Positions 26,034-34,683 of a stretch of 64,000 nucleotides of DNA are shown here, piece by piece (position 1 is the stretch's first letter; every line of letters begins with the position of its first letter). Origin of the DNA: GCA-2746365 sp963711255 (GTDB lineage: Bacteria; Pseudomonadota; Gammaproteobacteria; SZUA-229); the NCBI GenBank assembly GCA_963711255.1, contig CAVQDO010000023.1:62001-126000 (forward strand). Direction: 5' to 3'. Position numbers and translations under genes: made by a program. Below the pieces are notes generated by a model, which saw only the letters and a program-made list of their open reading frames with translations, did no database searches and was not told where the DNA came from.

Positions 26034-26909
26034 TTAGCGTTTGCCTTCACCGCCGGCTTTGGCCAGTATTTTATCCAGCATACGATGGCTAAGCACTCTT
26101 TTCAGGCTGGCAAACAGGTAGGTGGGGAAGGTGACGTAATAACGCGGTTTTGGATTTTTTGCTTCCAGTGCGTGTATGACACGCTTTAGTACTGCTTCCG
26201 GTGGCAGGGTGAATGGCGCTGCCGGTCCTTTTTTGTTAAGCCGTTCAAGTACGCCTTTATATTTGTCACGGTGAACACTGTTTTCTATATCAATATGCTG
26301 CTGCATCGCTTTTACCGCGTTGGCACGAAATTGACTGCTAATCGGACCTGGCTCGATCAGGCTGATGTAAATTTCTGTGCCCTGTAACTCCAGGCGCAAG
26401 GTATCGCTCAAACCTTCAATGGCATATTTGCTGGCGTTGTAGGCGCCACGAAATGGCATGGCGACAAAGCCCAGTACCGAGCTGTTCTGGATGATGCGGC
26501 CAAAACCCTGCCTGCGCATGACGGGAATGACCAGGTTAGTCAGTTCAAGCCAGCCGAAGACATTGGTTTCAAACTGGAATTTCAGGTTGTCCCGGCTCAG
26601 GTCTTCCACCGCGCCGGGCAGGCCGAAAGCGCCGTTATTGAACAGTGCATAGAGACTGCCGCTGCTTAGCTGCATCACTTTCTCAAAAGCATTTTGTATT
26701 GAAGCGCTGTCGGCTAAATCCAGTTGCACCGATTCAAAGCCTTCATTAATCAGCTGTTTTACACTTTCTTCACGACGGGCACTGGTAATGACACGGTAGC
26801 CACGCTGTTTTAAGCCTTTGGCGACGCAATAACCGATGCCGCTGGAGCAGCCGGTAATAAGTATGGTTTTATCCTGTATCTCGGGTTTGGTGTTTGCTGC
26901 AGGTTTCAT
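26034..26909 (-). CDS. Short-chain dehydrogenase/reductase (SDR)
   Basis: 291-residue classical SDR. NAD(P)-binding T-G-C-S-S-G-I-G at 19-26, N-N-G-A-F-G near 91 (the usual NNAG variant), catalytic Ser144, Tyr157 and Lys161 (YNASK). SARRE after the second strand, with Arg residues, favours NADP(H). A C-terminal extension of about 50 residues ending in basic residues may touch the membrane. The substrate cannot be read from sequence; relatives act on steroids, retinol-like lipids or fatty acids. Divergent from the fmdB-aspS-nadA run. Confidence 0.88.
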   Translation of the reverse strand: MKPAANTKPEIQDKTILITGCSSGIGYCVAKGLKQRGYRVITSARREESVKQLINEGFESVQLDLADSASIQNAFEKVMQLSSGSLYALFNNGAFGLPGAVEDLSRDNLKFQFETNVFGWLELTNLVIPVMRRQGFGRIIQNSSVLGFVAMPFRGAYNASKYAIEGLSDTLRLELQGTEIYISLIEPGPISSQFRANAVKAMQQHIDIENSVHRDKYKGVLERLNKKGPAAPFTLPPEAVLKRVIHALEAKNPKPRYYVTFPTYLFASLKRVLSHRMLDKILAKAGGEGKR

Positions 26910-26957
26910 GGCGCAAGCTTATCCTATTCTTCATACATCAACATATTGAAAGATGTG

Positions 26958-26986
26958 TTGAGTGCCCGTCTGTCGGCATATATAAT
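26958..26986 (+). promoter_or_regulatory. Sigma-70 promoter for fmdB-aspS-nadA
   Basis: TTGAGT (-35), a 17-base spacer and a perfect TATAAT (-10), placing the start of transcription about 40 bases before the zinc-ribbon gene. Confidence 0.75.
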
Positions 26987-27033
26987 CGCCTGCTAATGTT
27001 TTTTTAGTCAGAGAGTGTTCGAACAGGTTAGCT

Positions 27034-27330
27034 ATGCCATTTTATGAATACCAGTGCTCAAAGTGTGGGCACGAAGAAGAAGTTTTGCAGAAAATTAGTG
27101 ATGAGCCGCTAAAAAAATGTCCTGCCTGTGGTAAACAGACCATGCATAAAAAGGTTTCGGCAGCAGCGTTTCGCCTGAAAGGCGGCGGCTGGTATGAAAC
27201 GGATTTTAAATCGGGCAATAAAAAGAATGTAGCGGGTGATGCCAAAGGATCCTCGGCAAATAAAGATAGCAAAAAACCGGCAGAGACAACGAAAAAAGCA
27301 GGCGGTAGCACCAGCACGACTAAAAAGTAA
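27034..27330 (+). CDS. FmdB-type zinc ribbon protein
   Basis: 98-residue small protein with C-S-K-C-G-H and C-P-A-C-G-K, a single zinc ribbon in the first 40 residues, then the family stretch FRLKGGGWYETDF and a Lys/Ser/Thr-rich disordered tail. Called a putative regulator (FmdB/CxxC-CxxC-SSSS family) by homology; its function is not established. Placement just before aspS is usual in Gammaproteobacteria. Confidence 0.9.
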   Translation: MPFYEYQCSKCGHEEEVLQKISDEPLKKCPACGKQTMHKKVSAAAFRLKGGGWYETDFKSGNKKNVAGDAKGSSANKDSKKPAETTKKAGGSTSTTKK

Positions 27331-27512
27331 AACTTTGCTGAGCCGGGCAGAGCCTGTCGCTGAATAAGCCGTTTACAGCGAATTTAGCGAAATTTAACCG
27401 CCGTCAAGGCGCTAAATGCGGTAAAATCAACCGTTTAACAAACTGAATAATATGTGCCGCTGGCGAGTTTTGCAGCCCATAGCATTTCACCTAACATATA
27501 CTGGATTTATAC

Positions 27513-29312
27513 ATGCGTAGTCATTATTGCGGAGCGGTAACCGAAGAGCTCCTGGATCAGGAAGTCACCCTGTGTGGCTGGGTCAATCGTCGTCGTGATC
27601 ATGGTGGTGTAATTTTTATTGATTTACGCGATCGTGAAGGCCTGGTGCAGGTAGTTTTCGACCCTGACCGCGCTGAAATCTTCGAGATAGCGGAAAGCGT
27701 GCGTAATGAATATGTCCTGCGGGTTACCGGCCGTGTACGTGCTCGTCCTGAAGGCACTGTTAATCCTGAGTTAACGTCTGGTCAGATCGAAATTCTGGGC
27801 CTGGATCTGGAAGTGCTGAATGCTTCCGAAACACCGCCGTTCCAGCTCGATGATACCGGCGTGCATGACGATCTGCGTCTGCAATACCGTTATATTGACC
27901 TGCGCCGCGATGAGATGCAGCAGCGCATTCGTCTGCGTAATAAGGTAACGCGTTACATGCGTAACTTCCTCGATGAGCATGATTTCTGGGACATCGAAAC
28001 ACCGATGCTGACCAGGGCGACACCCGAAGGTGCGCGTGATTACCTGGTGCCTTCACGTACTTATCCGGGGAATTTCTTTGCGCTGCCGCAGTCGCCGCAA
28101 TTATTTAAGCAATTACTGATGATGTCTGGCATGGATCGTTATTACCAGATCGTGCGCTGTTTCCGTGATGAGGATTTACGCGCAGACCGCCAGCCTGAAT
28201 TTACCCAGGTGGATATTGAAACCACTTTTATGGATGAAAATGCGGTCATGGAGATCATGGAAGAAATGATTCGCGGCCTGTTTAAAGCCACATTAGATGT
28301 CGAGCTGCCAAACCCGTTCCCGCGTATGGAATACAGTGAAGCCATGCTGCGTTTTGGTTCGGATAAACCGGACATGCGTATTCCTCTAGAGCTGGTTGAT
28401 CTTGCTGATGTCATGAAGGACGTTGAATTTAAAGTATTTTCCGGTCCGGCGAATGATCCGGAAGGCCGTATCGTGGTGCTGCGTTTACCGGGCGGTGCCA
28501 GCCTGTCGCGTAAAGATATTGATAACTATACCGACTATGTGGGCCGTTATGGCGCCAGGGGTCTGGCATGGATCAAGGTTAACGATGTTGCTGCCGGCCG
28601 TGATGGTTTGCAGTCACCCATCGTTAAATTTTTGCCTGATGAAGTTCTGGATGGGATTATTGCCAAGACCAATACACAGTCCGGTGATATTTTGTTCTTC
28701 GGCGCCGGTGAAGCCGCTGTGGTCAATGAGTCGATTGGCGCTTTGCGTGTAAAACTGGGCATTGATAACGACATGGTTAAAGGCGAGTGGGAGCCGTTGT
28801 GGGTGGTTAACTTCCCGATGTTCGAAAAGAACAGCCAGGGTAACTGGACATCACTGCACCACCCGTTTACCGCACCTTCGGTGGATTCTGTGGAAGAATT
28901 TAAGGCTGACCCGGGCAAAGCCCTGTCTCGTGCCTATGATATCGTGCTTAACGGTACCGAGCTGGGCGGCGGTTCTGAGCGTATCTATAAAATGGATATG
29001 CAGAATGCGGTGTTTGATATTCTCGGTATTTCCAAAGAAGAAGCCGAAGAGAAATTTGGCTTCCTGTTAACTGCGCTTAAGTATGGCTGCCCACCGCATG
29101 CGGGTATTGCTTTCGGTCTGGATCGTTTGATAATGCTGATGTCCGGCGCCAGCTCTATCCGTGATGTGATGGCGTTCCCTAAAACACAAACCGCTGCCTG
29201 TCCGCTAACCTCGGCACCCGCGCAAGTTTCGAGTAAACAATTGCGTGAATTAAATCTTAAACTGCGTACAATAGAGAGCAAGACGGAAACCACTGAAGCT
29301 TCTGCTTCCTGA
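27513..29312 (+). CDS. aspS: Aspartyl-tRNA synthetase
   Basis: Class IIb synthetase of the bacterial type, 599 residues. N-terminal OB-fold anticodon domain (1-105; LCGWVNRRRDHGGVIFIDLRD), catalytic core with motif 2 (F-R-D-E-D-L-R-A-D-R-Q-P-E-F-T-Q-V-D), the GAD insertion (about 290-420), and motif 3 (G-I-A-F-G-L-D-R-L). Bacteria lacking asparaginyl-tRNA synthetase use a non-discriminating form; the sequence alone does not decide which this is. nadA starts 3 bases after the stop, so the genes are co-transcribed. Confidence 0.98.
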   Translation: MRSHYCGAVTEELLDQEVTLCGWVNRRRDHGGVIFIDLRDREGLVQVVFDPDRAEIFEIAESVRNEYVLRVTGRVRARPEGTVNPELTSGQIEILGLDLEVLNASETPPFQLDDTGVHDDLRLQYRYIDLRRDEMQQRIRLRNKVTRYMRNFLDEHDFWDIETPMLTRATPEGARDYLVPSRTYPGNFFALPQSPQLFKQLLMMSGMDRYYQIVRCFRDEDLRADRQPEFTQVDIETTFMDENAVMEIMEEMIRGLFKATLDVELPNPFPRMEYSEAMLRFGSDKPDMRIPLELVDLADVMKDVEFKVFSGPANDPEGRIVVLRLPGGASLSRKDIDNYTDYVGRYGARGLAWIKVNDVAAGRDGLQSPIVKFLPDEVLDGIIAKTNTQSGDILFFGAGEAAVVNESIGALRVKLGIDNDMVKGEWEPLWVVNFPMFEKNSQGNWTSLHHPFTAPSVDSVEEFKADPGKALSRAYDIVLNGTELGGGSERIYKMDMQNAVFDILGISKEEAEEKFGFLLTALKYGCPPHAGIAFGLDRLIMLMSGASSIRDVMAFPKTQTAACPLTSAPAQVSSKQLRELNLKLRTIESKTETTEASAS

Positions 29313-29315
29313 CCT

Positions 29316-30407
29316 ATGAGCGCTGCGATACAACCCTATACCCTGCTGGATGATGCTGATTGTGAAGCGCGCATTTTGCGTGCGCGTGAAACATTGGGTG
29401 ATCGACTGGTTATTTTAGGACACCATTATCAGCGCGATGAGGTTTTTCAACATGCCAACTTTACCGGCGATTCGCTAAAACTTTCGCGACAGGCGGCGGC
29501 TTCAAAAGCAGACTATATCGTTTTTTGTGGTGTGCATTTCATGGCGGAAGTGGCGGATATACTGTCTCGCCCTGAACAGGTTTCCATTTTGCCCGATTTG
29601 TCGGCTGGCTGTGCCATGGCAGACATGGCGAACCTGAAAAATGTCGAGCGGGCATGGCAGGAGCTAGCTGATGTACTTGACCCTGACGAAACTATTTCGC
29701 CGGTGACCTATATTAATTCTGCAGCGGATTTGAAAGGATTTTGCGGTGAGCACGGCGGCATCGTGTGTACTTCAACCAATGCCCGCCATGTACTTGAATG
29801 GTGTTTTAACCAGCGCGAAAAAGTACTGTTTTTCCCGGACCAGCACCTGGGCCGGAATACCGGCTACAGCATGGGTATTCCGCTCGATGAAATGGTGGTG
29901 TGGGACTATGATAAACCGCTTGGCGGCTTAACGGTTGAGCAAATTCAGAAGGCAAAAATAATTTTATGGAAAGGCTTCTGCTCGGTACACCAGATGTTCC
30001 AGCCGGAGCAGATTGATAATTTCAAGAGCAAGTATCCTGAAACAAAAATTATTTCGCACCCCGAAAGTCCATTTGAAGTCTGCCAGAAATCTGATTATAT
30101 TGGCTCCACAGAATATATAATTAATACCATCGCAGAAGCCGAAGCGAATACGCGCTGGCTGGTAGCGACCGAACTAAACCTGGTCAACCGATTACATGAA
30201 CAGTTTAAACATGAAGGTAAAAACGTTCATTTCATGTCACCGAATGTGTGCATGTGTTCTACCATGTTCCGCATCGATCCGCAGCACCTGGCATGGGTAC
30301 TGGAAAACCTTGTTGACGGCCACGTGGTCAACCAGGTCAGCGTACCCGCCGATGTTGCAGTACAGGCAAAACTGGCGCTTGATCGTATGCTGGAAGTCTC
30401 CCCCTAA
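29316..30407 (+). CDS. nadA: Quinolinate synthase NadA
   Basis: Fe-S enzyme that condenses iminoaspartate with dihydroxyacetone phosphate to quinolinate, a precursor of NAD. 363 residues. I-L-G-H-H-Y-Q-R-D-E-V-F-Q at the N-terminus, F-C-G-V-H-F-M-A-E, S-A-G-C-A-M-A-D and the C-terminal C-M-C-S-T-M carry the cluster cysteines and substrate residues. Directly behind aspS. Confidence 0.97.
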   Translation: MSAAIQPYTLLDDADCEARILRARETLGDRLVILGHHYQRDEVFQHANFTGDSLKLSRQAAASKADYIVFCGVHFMAEVADILSRPEQVSILPDLSAGCAMADMANLKNVERAWQELADVLDPDETISPVTYINSAADLKGFCGEHGGIVCTSTNARHVLEWCFNQREKVLFFPDQHLGRNTGYSMGIPLDEMVVWDYDKPLGGLTVEQIQKAKIILWKGFCSVHQMFQPEQIDNFKSKYPETKIISHPESPFEVCQKSDYIGSTEYIINTIAEAEANTRWLVATELNLVNRLHEQFKHEGKNVHFMSPNVCMCSTMFRIDPQHLAWVLENLVDGHVVNQVSVPADVAVQAKLALDRMLEVSP

Positions 30408-30427
30408 CAACTTCGAAAACCACTTCA

Positions 30428-31093
30428 ATGCGTGAAGCCGTTGTATTAGTGCATGGATTATGGAGTGTGGCAGGTGTCGATCTGCTCAGACTTCGTCAAC
30501 GTCTGTCCAAATCTGGATACGAATGCCACGCCTTTAATTACCATGTCTGGGGCAAACCGCCGGCTGATATCGCGTTAAGACTCAACGAATTTATCAAAAA
30601 AATTGACGCACCTGTTGTACATATAGTGGCGCACAGTTTTGGCGGTATTATTACTATGCATCTGTTTGACCAGTTTCCGTTCAATAAAAAAGGCCGCATA
30701 GTTTTACTGGCATCACCGGTGAATGGCAGTGCAGTAGGCAAACGCATCAGCGCCAATCCGATGACACGATGGATGTTGGGACAAAGTTTTGTTAATGGTT
30801 TGACGGGTGATGTGCCCAAATGGAAAAGCTGGCACGATATCGGTGTCATCGCGGGCAATATTCCGATAGGGCTTGGGCTGGTGGTTGCCGGTGGTCCCGA
30901 TCTGCCGCATGACGGAACCGTTTCTGTCGAAGAAACCCGGCTCAAAGGGGCGACCGATTCCATTGTCGTGCGCGAAAGTCATTTGAGCATATTGATGTCT
31001 GGCTCGGTGGCAAGCCAGGTGATTATCTTTTTACGCACCGGTAAGTTTGACCAGGATACAACCACAGTAATACTTGATGCTGAGCTCGCCTGA
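30428..31093 (+). CDS. Alpha/beta hydrolase, lipase-like
   Basis: 221-residue alpha/beta fold protein. V-L-V-H-G-L-W near the N-terminus supplies the oxyanion loop; the nucleophile is Ser70 in V-A-H-S-F-G-G; H-D-G-T-V-S-V-E-E and E-S-H-L-S-I-L contain the likely acid and His. No signal peptide, so cytoplasmic. Looks like the small esterase/PGAP1-like group often annotated as alpha/beta hydrolase of unknown substrate. Starts 20 bases after nadA and probably shares its transcript. Confidence 0.85.
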   Translation: MREAVVLVHGLWSVAGVDLLRLRQRLSKSGYECHAFNYHVWGKPPADIALRLNEFIKKIDAPVVHIVAHSFGGIITMHLFDQFPFNKKGRIVLLASPVNGSAVGKRISANPMTRWMLGQSFVNGLTGDVPKWKSWHDIGVIAGNIPIGLGLVVAGGPDLPHDGTVSVEETRLKGATDSIVVRESHLSILMSGSVASQVIIFLRTGKFDQDTTTVILDAELA

Positions 31094-31255
31094 TTCGTTT
31101 TTCTCTATTTGTTTTTTAACTATATTAATTCTTTGCTTACACACTATAGATTTGTTTTTATCGGCCGATAAATGCAAATGTGCTTGAACAGATTGTGAAT
31201 AAACGTCCGTTCATATACGTGTTTTAGTCACTTTTCAGCAGCAAATGGTTAAATT

Positions 31256-31606
31256 ATGTCTTACAAATCGCGGCCTATAAAATTCACCTACTATCGACTA
31301 TTTTTCGTCGTGTTACTGTTTTCTGTCGGGCTTATCTGCCTGGCTCAATTACTCATTGAGTCTATTTATGGTGTCAGTTTGATCACCCCGGAGTTGCAGT
31401 CTGATCATGATGCAATACTGGTGGGGACTGTTATATGCGGATTATTGAGCATGATGTTTGGTGTGATTATGTTGCGATTGCTGATTGACAGGCGTATGCA
31501 GAATAATGACCGTCGTCGGCGGCAGGTGCCGATTGATTTTCAGGATCGGCGTTCAGGGCAGGACAGGCGAGCTGAACGTGAGCCTGCTGATATGGTGGCG
31601 TCGTAG
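31256..31606 (+). CDS. Small two-span membrane protein, unrecognised
   Basis: 116 residues. Two hydrophobic segments at about 14-38 and 52-78, then a highly charged cytoplasmic tail with repeated Asp-Arg-Arg (D-R-R-R-R-Q, D-R-R-S-G-Q-D-R-R). I do not recognise the family. It has a gap of 162 bases before it and a strong terminator after it, so it is likely a single-gene unit. The Arg/Asp-rich tail is a composition seen in several small proteobacterial membrane proteins of unknown role. Confidence 0.75.
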   Translation: MSYKSRPIKFTYYRLFFVVLLFSVGLICLAQLLIESIYGVSLITPELQSDHDAILVGTVICGLLSMMFGVIMLRLLIDRRMQNNDRRRRQVPIDFQDRRSGQDRRAEREPADMVAS

Positions 31607-31647
31607 TTTTATCTATTTGATTTTATATTAGATTTTTCTGTAATTTT

Positions 31648-31674
31648 AAGTGCGACTTTTGTCGCACTTTTTTG
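31648..31674 (+). terminator. Terminator after the small membrane protein gene
   Basis: Perfect nine-base stem AAGTGCGAC / GTCGCACTT, a four-base TTTT loop and a T run. Confidence 0.9.
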
Positions 31675-31695
31675 TTTCGTGTTTTTTATTTTCTT

Positions 31696-31974
31696 ATGGC
31701 GCTAATATTTTCTGTTGGTTGTTTACTTTGGCATTGCGGTTCTCGCACCGCGGGCGAGTTACTCTTTTGTAGCAGCACCAAAAGAGTAACCAGAAAAGGC
31801 CGCCGCGAACTCGATAGCCCCGAGAGAAGCATCCGGGGAACCTGAATTTGAGGGTTCTGTTCTATTGGCGTTGGTGTTTGCTTAAAGGTTATTGCTTACT
31901 TTGGCCCGAGCCGCCCCGATGCGCCGTCCGGGCGCAGCATGACTAAATCCGCCGTCCATGGCGGATTTGCTCTA
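31696..31974. repeat. Left arm of a long inverted repeat
   Basis: About 280 bases that return, reversed and at roughly 85-90 percent identity by eye, at 32186-32464. Inside the arm are nested palindromes: a perfect 12-base pair GTTACTCTTTTG / CAAAAGAGTAAC (31758-31790), CCGCC-gtccat-GGCGG and GCGCCGTCCGGGCGC. No gene on either strand; the few open frames overlap the arms and have no coding character. With the other arm, the spacer and the extra partial copy it fills the 1.15-kb gap between the small membrane protein gene and yebC. Confidence 0.88.
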
Positions 31975-32185
31975 CCAATGCCCCCAAAGTCAGCAAACAA
32001 AGGGGAGATAAACCTAAAAAGAAACAAAGAAAAATAAACAAGAATTAAGAAGAAGCAGGAAACAAACAACGGCTTTTCCAACTATGGCGCACAGCGCCAT
32101 GTTTTTTGTTGTGTTCTAGCTGGTGCTGTTGACTCTGTTTTTGACCTTGACTCTTCCGCCTTCGATAGCTGAATTTGCCAACACC
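31975..32185. other. Spacer between the arms of the long inverted repeat
   Basis: 211 bases without a coding frame of note. It starts AT- and A-rich (many AAACAAA-type stretches) and contains a small hairpin, ATGGCGC-acagc-GCCAT near 32083-32100. It does not look like a transposase remnant. Confidence 0.5.
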
Positions 32186-32464
32186 TAGAGCAAATCCGCC
32201 ATGGACGGCGGATTTAGCCACGCTGCGCCCGGACGGCGCATCGGGGCGGCTCGGGCCAAAGTAAGCGCTCATTCTCTAAGCAAGCACCAACGCCAATCGA
32301 ATAGAAACACTCAAATTCAGGTTCCCCGGACGTTTCTCCCGGGGCTATCGAGTTCGCGGCGGCCTTTTCTGGTTACTCTTTTGGGCTGTAGCAAAAGAGT
32401 AACTCGCCCGCGGTGCGAGAACCGCAATGCCAAAGTAAGAAAAAAACAGTAAATATTAACGCCA
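32186..32464. repeat. Right arm of the long inverted repeat
   Basis: Reverse complement of the left arm with scattered substitutions and a few small indels, including the same nested palindromes (CCGCC-atggac-GGCGG and the CTCTTTTG / CAAAAGAG pair). The differences show that the arms are not kept identical by recent duplication. Confidence 0.88.
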
Positions 32465-32564
32465 ATAATAAATAGAAAACGCAAAACCACCGGAGAAATA
32501 GGCGATAGCGGTAAATGCTAAGTATCTAAACAACAATGAAATAAGAGAGTAAACAATAAGAGAG

Positions 32565-32628
32565 CTCGCCCACGGTGCGAGAACCGCAAGGCCTAAGTAA
32601 ACAATCAACAAGAAAATATTAACGCCAA
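32565..32628. repeat. Third, partial copy of the inverted-repeat sequence
   Basis: CTCGCCCACGGTGCGAGAAC onwards, then AAGTAAACAATCAACAAG and AATATTAACGCCAAAG, match the outer end of the arms in the same orientation as the right arm. It joins the tail of one arm to an unrelated gap, as expected for a dispersed repeat family that has inserted or decayed here more than once. It ends about 130 bases before yebC. Confidence 0.75.
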
Positions 32629-32757
32629 AGGGAAATATAAAGTACAACCCCGCAAATACCAAATCCCATACCCCACACCCCTCAGCAATGATAAACTCCC
32701 ACCTGATCCAAACACCGTTCCACACATAATAATAACGATAAAAAAAGAGAGATCATC

Positions 32758-33513
32758 ATGGCTGGACACAGTAAATTTGCGAATATCAAACACCGCAAAG
32801 CTGCCCAGGACAAAAAGCGGGGTAAAATTTTCACCAAGCTAATTCGTGAGATTACCGTGGCTGCACGCGGTGGCGGTGGTGGTGATGTCGCAGTCAATCC
32901 GCGTCTGCGTCTTGCCGTCGACAAGGCGCTGGCTGCTAACATGACCCGTGATACCATCGAGCGTGCAATCAAGCGGGGAACGGGTGAGGGTGATGATACC
33001 AATTACGAAGAAATTCGCTACGAGGGCTATGGCCCAGCGGGTACCGCTGTTATGGTTGACTGCCTGACCGATAACCGTAATCGCACCGTATCTGAAGTCC
33101 GCCATGCCTTTACCAAAGCCGGTGGAAATTTAGGCACGGACGGTTCGGTTGCTTACATGTTTACCCGCACCGGTGTGCTACTGTATCCGGCGGGCAGTGA
33201 TGAAGACGCGATTATGGAAGCGGCACTGGATGCGGGTGCCGAGGATGTTGTCAGCAATGAGGATGGTAGTATCGAAGTGATGTCCGCTTTTGAAGACTTT
33301 ATTGCGGTAAAAGATGCCATGGTAGCGGCTGCATTTGAACCTGAAGAGGCTGAAGTTGTTGAAAAGCCAGCAAATTTGATCGATGTTGCTCTGGACGATG
33401 CGGAAAAGATTATGCGCCTGATCGATACCCTGGAAGATCTTGATGATGTCCAGGATGTGCATACCAATGCCGATTTTTCTGATGACGTTATGCAGCAGCT
33501 GTCTTCATCATGA
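32758..33513 (+). CDS. yebC: YebC/TACO1-family protein
   Basis: 251-residue conserved protein long annotated as a DNA-binding regulator; recent work on the family points to a role in translation of hard-to-translate stretches. MAGHSKFANIKHRKAAQDKK at the N-terminus, YEGYGPAGTAVMVDCLTDNR in the middle and DLDDVQDVHTNADF at the C-terminus are family signatures. Located just before ruvC, the classical gammaproteobacterial order. Confidence 0.96.
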   Translation: MAGHSKFANIKHRKAAQDKKRGKIFTKLIREITVAARGGGGGDVAVNPRLRLAVDKALAANMTRDTIERAIKRGTGEGDDTNYEEIRYEGYGPAGTAVMVDCLTDNRNRTVSEVRHAFTKAGGNLGTDGSVAYMFTRTGVLLYPAGSDEDAIMEAALDAGAEDVVSNEDGSIEVMSAFEDFIAVKDAMVAAAFEPEEAEVVEKPANLIDVALDDAEKIMRLIDTLEDLDDVQDVHTNADFSDDVMQQLSSS

Positions 33514-33546
33514 TGTTTTTAATTGCGCAACCAGGGATAACATCGG

Positions 33547-34074
33547 GTGGCTGAAAAAACACGGATTATTGGCATTGACCCCGGTTCACGCTGTACCGGT
33601 TATGGTGTAATCGATACGGATGGCTGTCGACATCATTATATATGCAGTGGTTTTATTAAAGTGAAAGGTGAAGAACTGGCTGATCGGCTGGGCTACATTT
33701 TTACCGAAGTCAGCAGCATTATTGAACAATGGCAGCCGCAGACGATGGGAATCGAGCAGGTTTTTGTTAATAAAAATGTCGATTCTGCACTTAAACTCGG
33801 ACAGGCCAGGGGTGCGGCGATCTGTGCCGGCGTCAACGCGCAACTCGACGTGGGTGAATATACCCCGCGAGCAATAAAAAAAGCAGTGGTTGGAAATGGC
33901 TCTGCCGATAAAGAACAAATTCAGCAGATGATGAAGATCTTGCTGAAACTCGACTTTGTACCGCAAAGCGATGAAGCAGACGGCCTCGCAATCGCCGTGT
34001 GCCATGCTAATCACAGGCAGATGAAAACACTGGGCATTGCATCTAAGGTACGCGGCGGCCGCTGGCGATTATAG
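33547..34074 (+). CDS. ruvC: Holliday junction resolvase RuvC
   Basis: Dimeric nuclease that cuts Holliday junctions. 175 residues with a GTG start. Catalytic acids are in GIDPGSRCTGYGVI (Asp near 11), M-G-I-E-Q-V-F (Glu near 75) and D-E-A-D-G-L-A-I-A (Asp and neighbours near 145). ruvA begins 15 bases after the stop, ruvB directly after ruvA. Confidence 0.97.
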   Translation: MAEKTRIIGIDPGSRCTGYGVIDTDGCRHHYICSGFIKVKGEELADRLGYIFTEVSSIIEQWQPQTMGIEQVFVNKNVDSALKLGQARGAAICAGVNAQLDVGEYTPRAIKKAVVGNGSADKEQIQQMMKILLKLDFVPQSDEADGLAIAVCHANHRQMKTLGIASKVRGGRWRL

Positions 34075-34089
34075 AGAGATGAAGCAAAT

Positions 34090-34683
34090 ATGATAGGAAG
34101 ACTACAGGGCGAAATTCTGGAAAAACAGCCGCCTTTTATTTTGCTGGATGTACACGGCGTAGGCTACGAGGTCGAGGCATCGATGTCGACGTTTTATCAT
34201 TTGCCGGAATGCGGTGAAACAATTATCCTGCATACGCATCTGGTGGTACGTGAAGATGCGCAGCTGCTATTCGGTTTTTATACCCTGGCAGAACGCCATA
34301 TGTTTCGCAACCTGATAAAAATCAGCGGCGTAGGCCCAAAGCTTGCGCTCACCATACTGTCTGGCATGAGCGCGGAAGATTTTACCCGTTGCATTCTGGA
34401 CGGTGACAGTAAAGCGCTGACACGCCTGCCCGGTGTCGGTAAAAAGACGGCTGAGCGTTTAGTTATAGAGTTAAAAGACCGGCTGGAAAAAGATGATTCC
34501 ATTAAACTGCCTGGCATCGCAAAGCCCGTTGAGCAGCAGGCGAACCCGGTGAATGATGCGGTTAGTGCGTTAATATCGCTGGGTTATAAGGCGCAACAGG
34601 CCAGCCAGATGATACGTGAGCTTGATGTTGAAGGTAAAACAACGGAAGAAATTATCCGCGCTGCTTTGCAGGGGAATACTTAA
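34090..34683 (+). CDS. ruvA: Holliday junction branch-migration protein RuvA
   Basis: 197-residue tetramerising protein that binds junctions and loads RuvB. OB fold at 1-65 (MIGRLQGEILEKQPPFILLD), two HhH motifs (ISGVGPKLALTILSGM and LPGVGKKTAERLVIELKDR), and the C-terminal RuvB-binding domain (S-A-L-I-S-L-G-Y-K-A-Q-Q-A). Its stop touches the start of ruvB. No LexA-type SOS box was recognised upstream. Confidence 0.97.
   Translation: MIGRLQGEILEKQPPFILLDVHGVGYEVEASMSTFYHLPECGETIILHTHLVVREDAQLLFGFYTLAERHMFRNLIKISGVGPKLALTILSGMSAEDFTRCILDGDSKALTRLPGVGKKTAERLVIELKDRLEKDDSIKLPGIAKPVEQQANPVNDAVSALISLGYKAQQASQMIRELDVEGKTTEEIIRAALQGNT

Noticed and set aside
31896..32452. Three short frames inside the long inverted repeat
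   Set aside because: They overlap the repeat arms in both directions, have no ribosome sites and change frame between the two arms.
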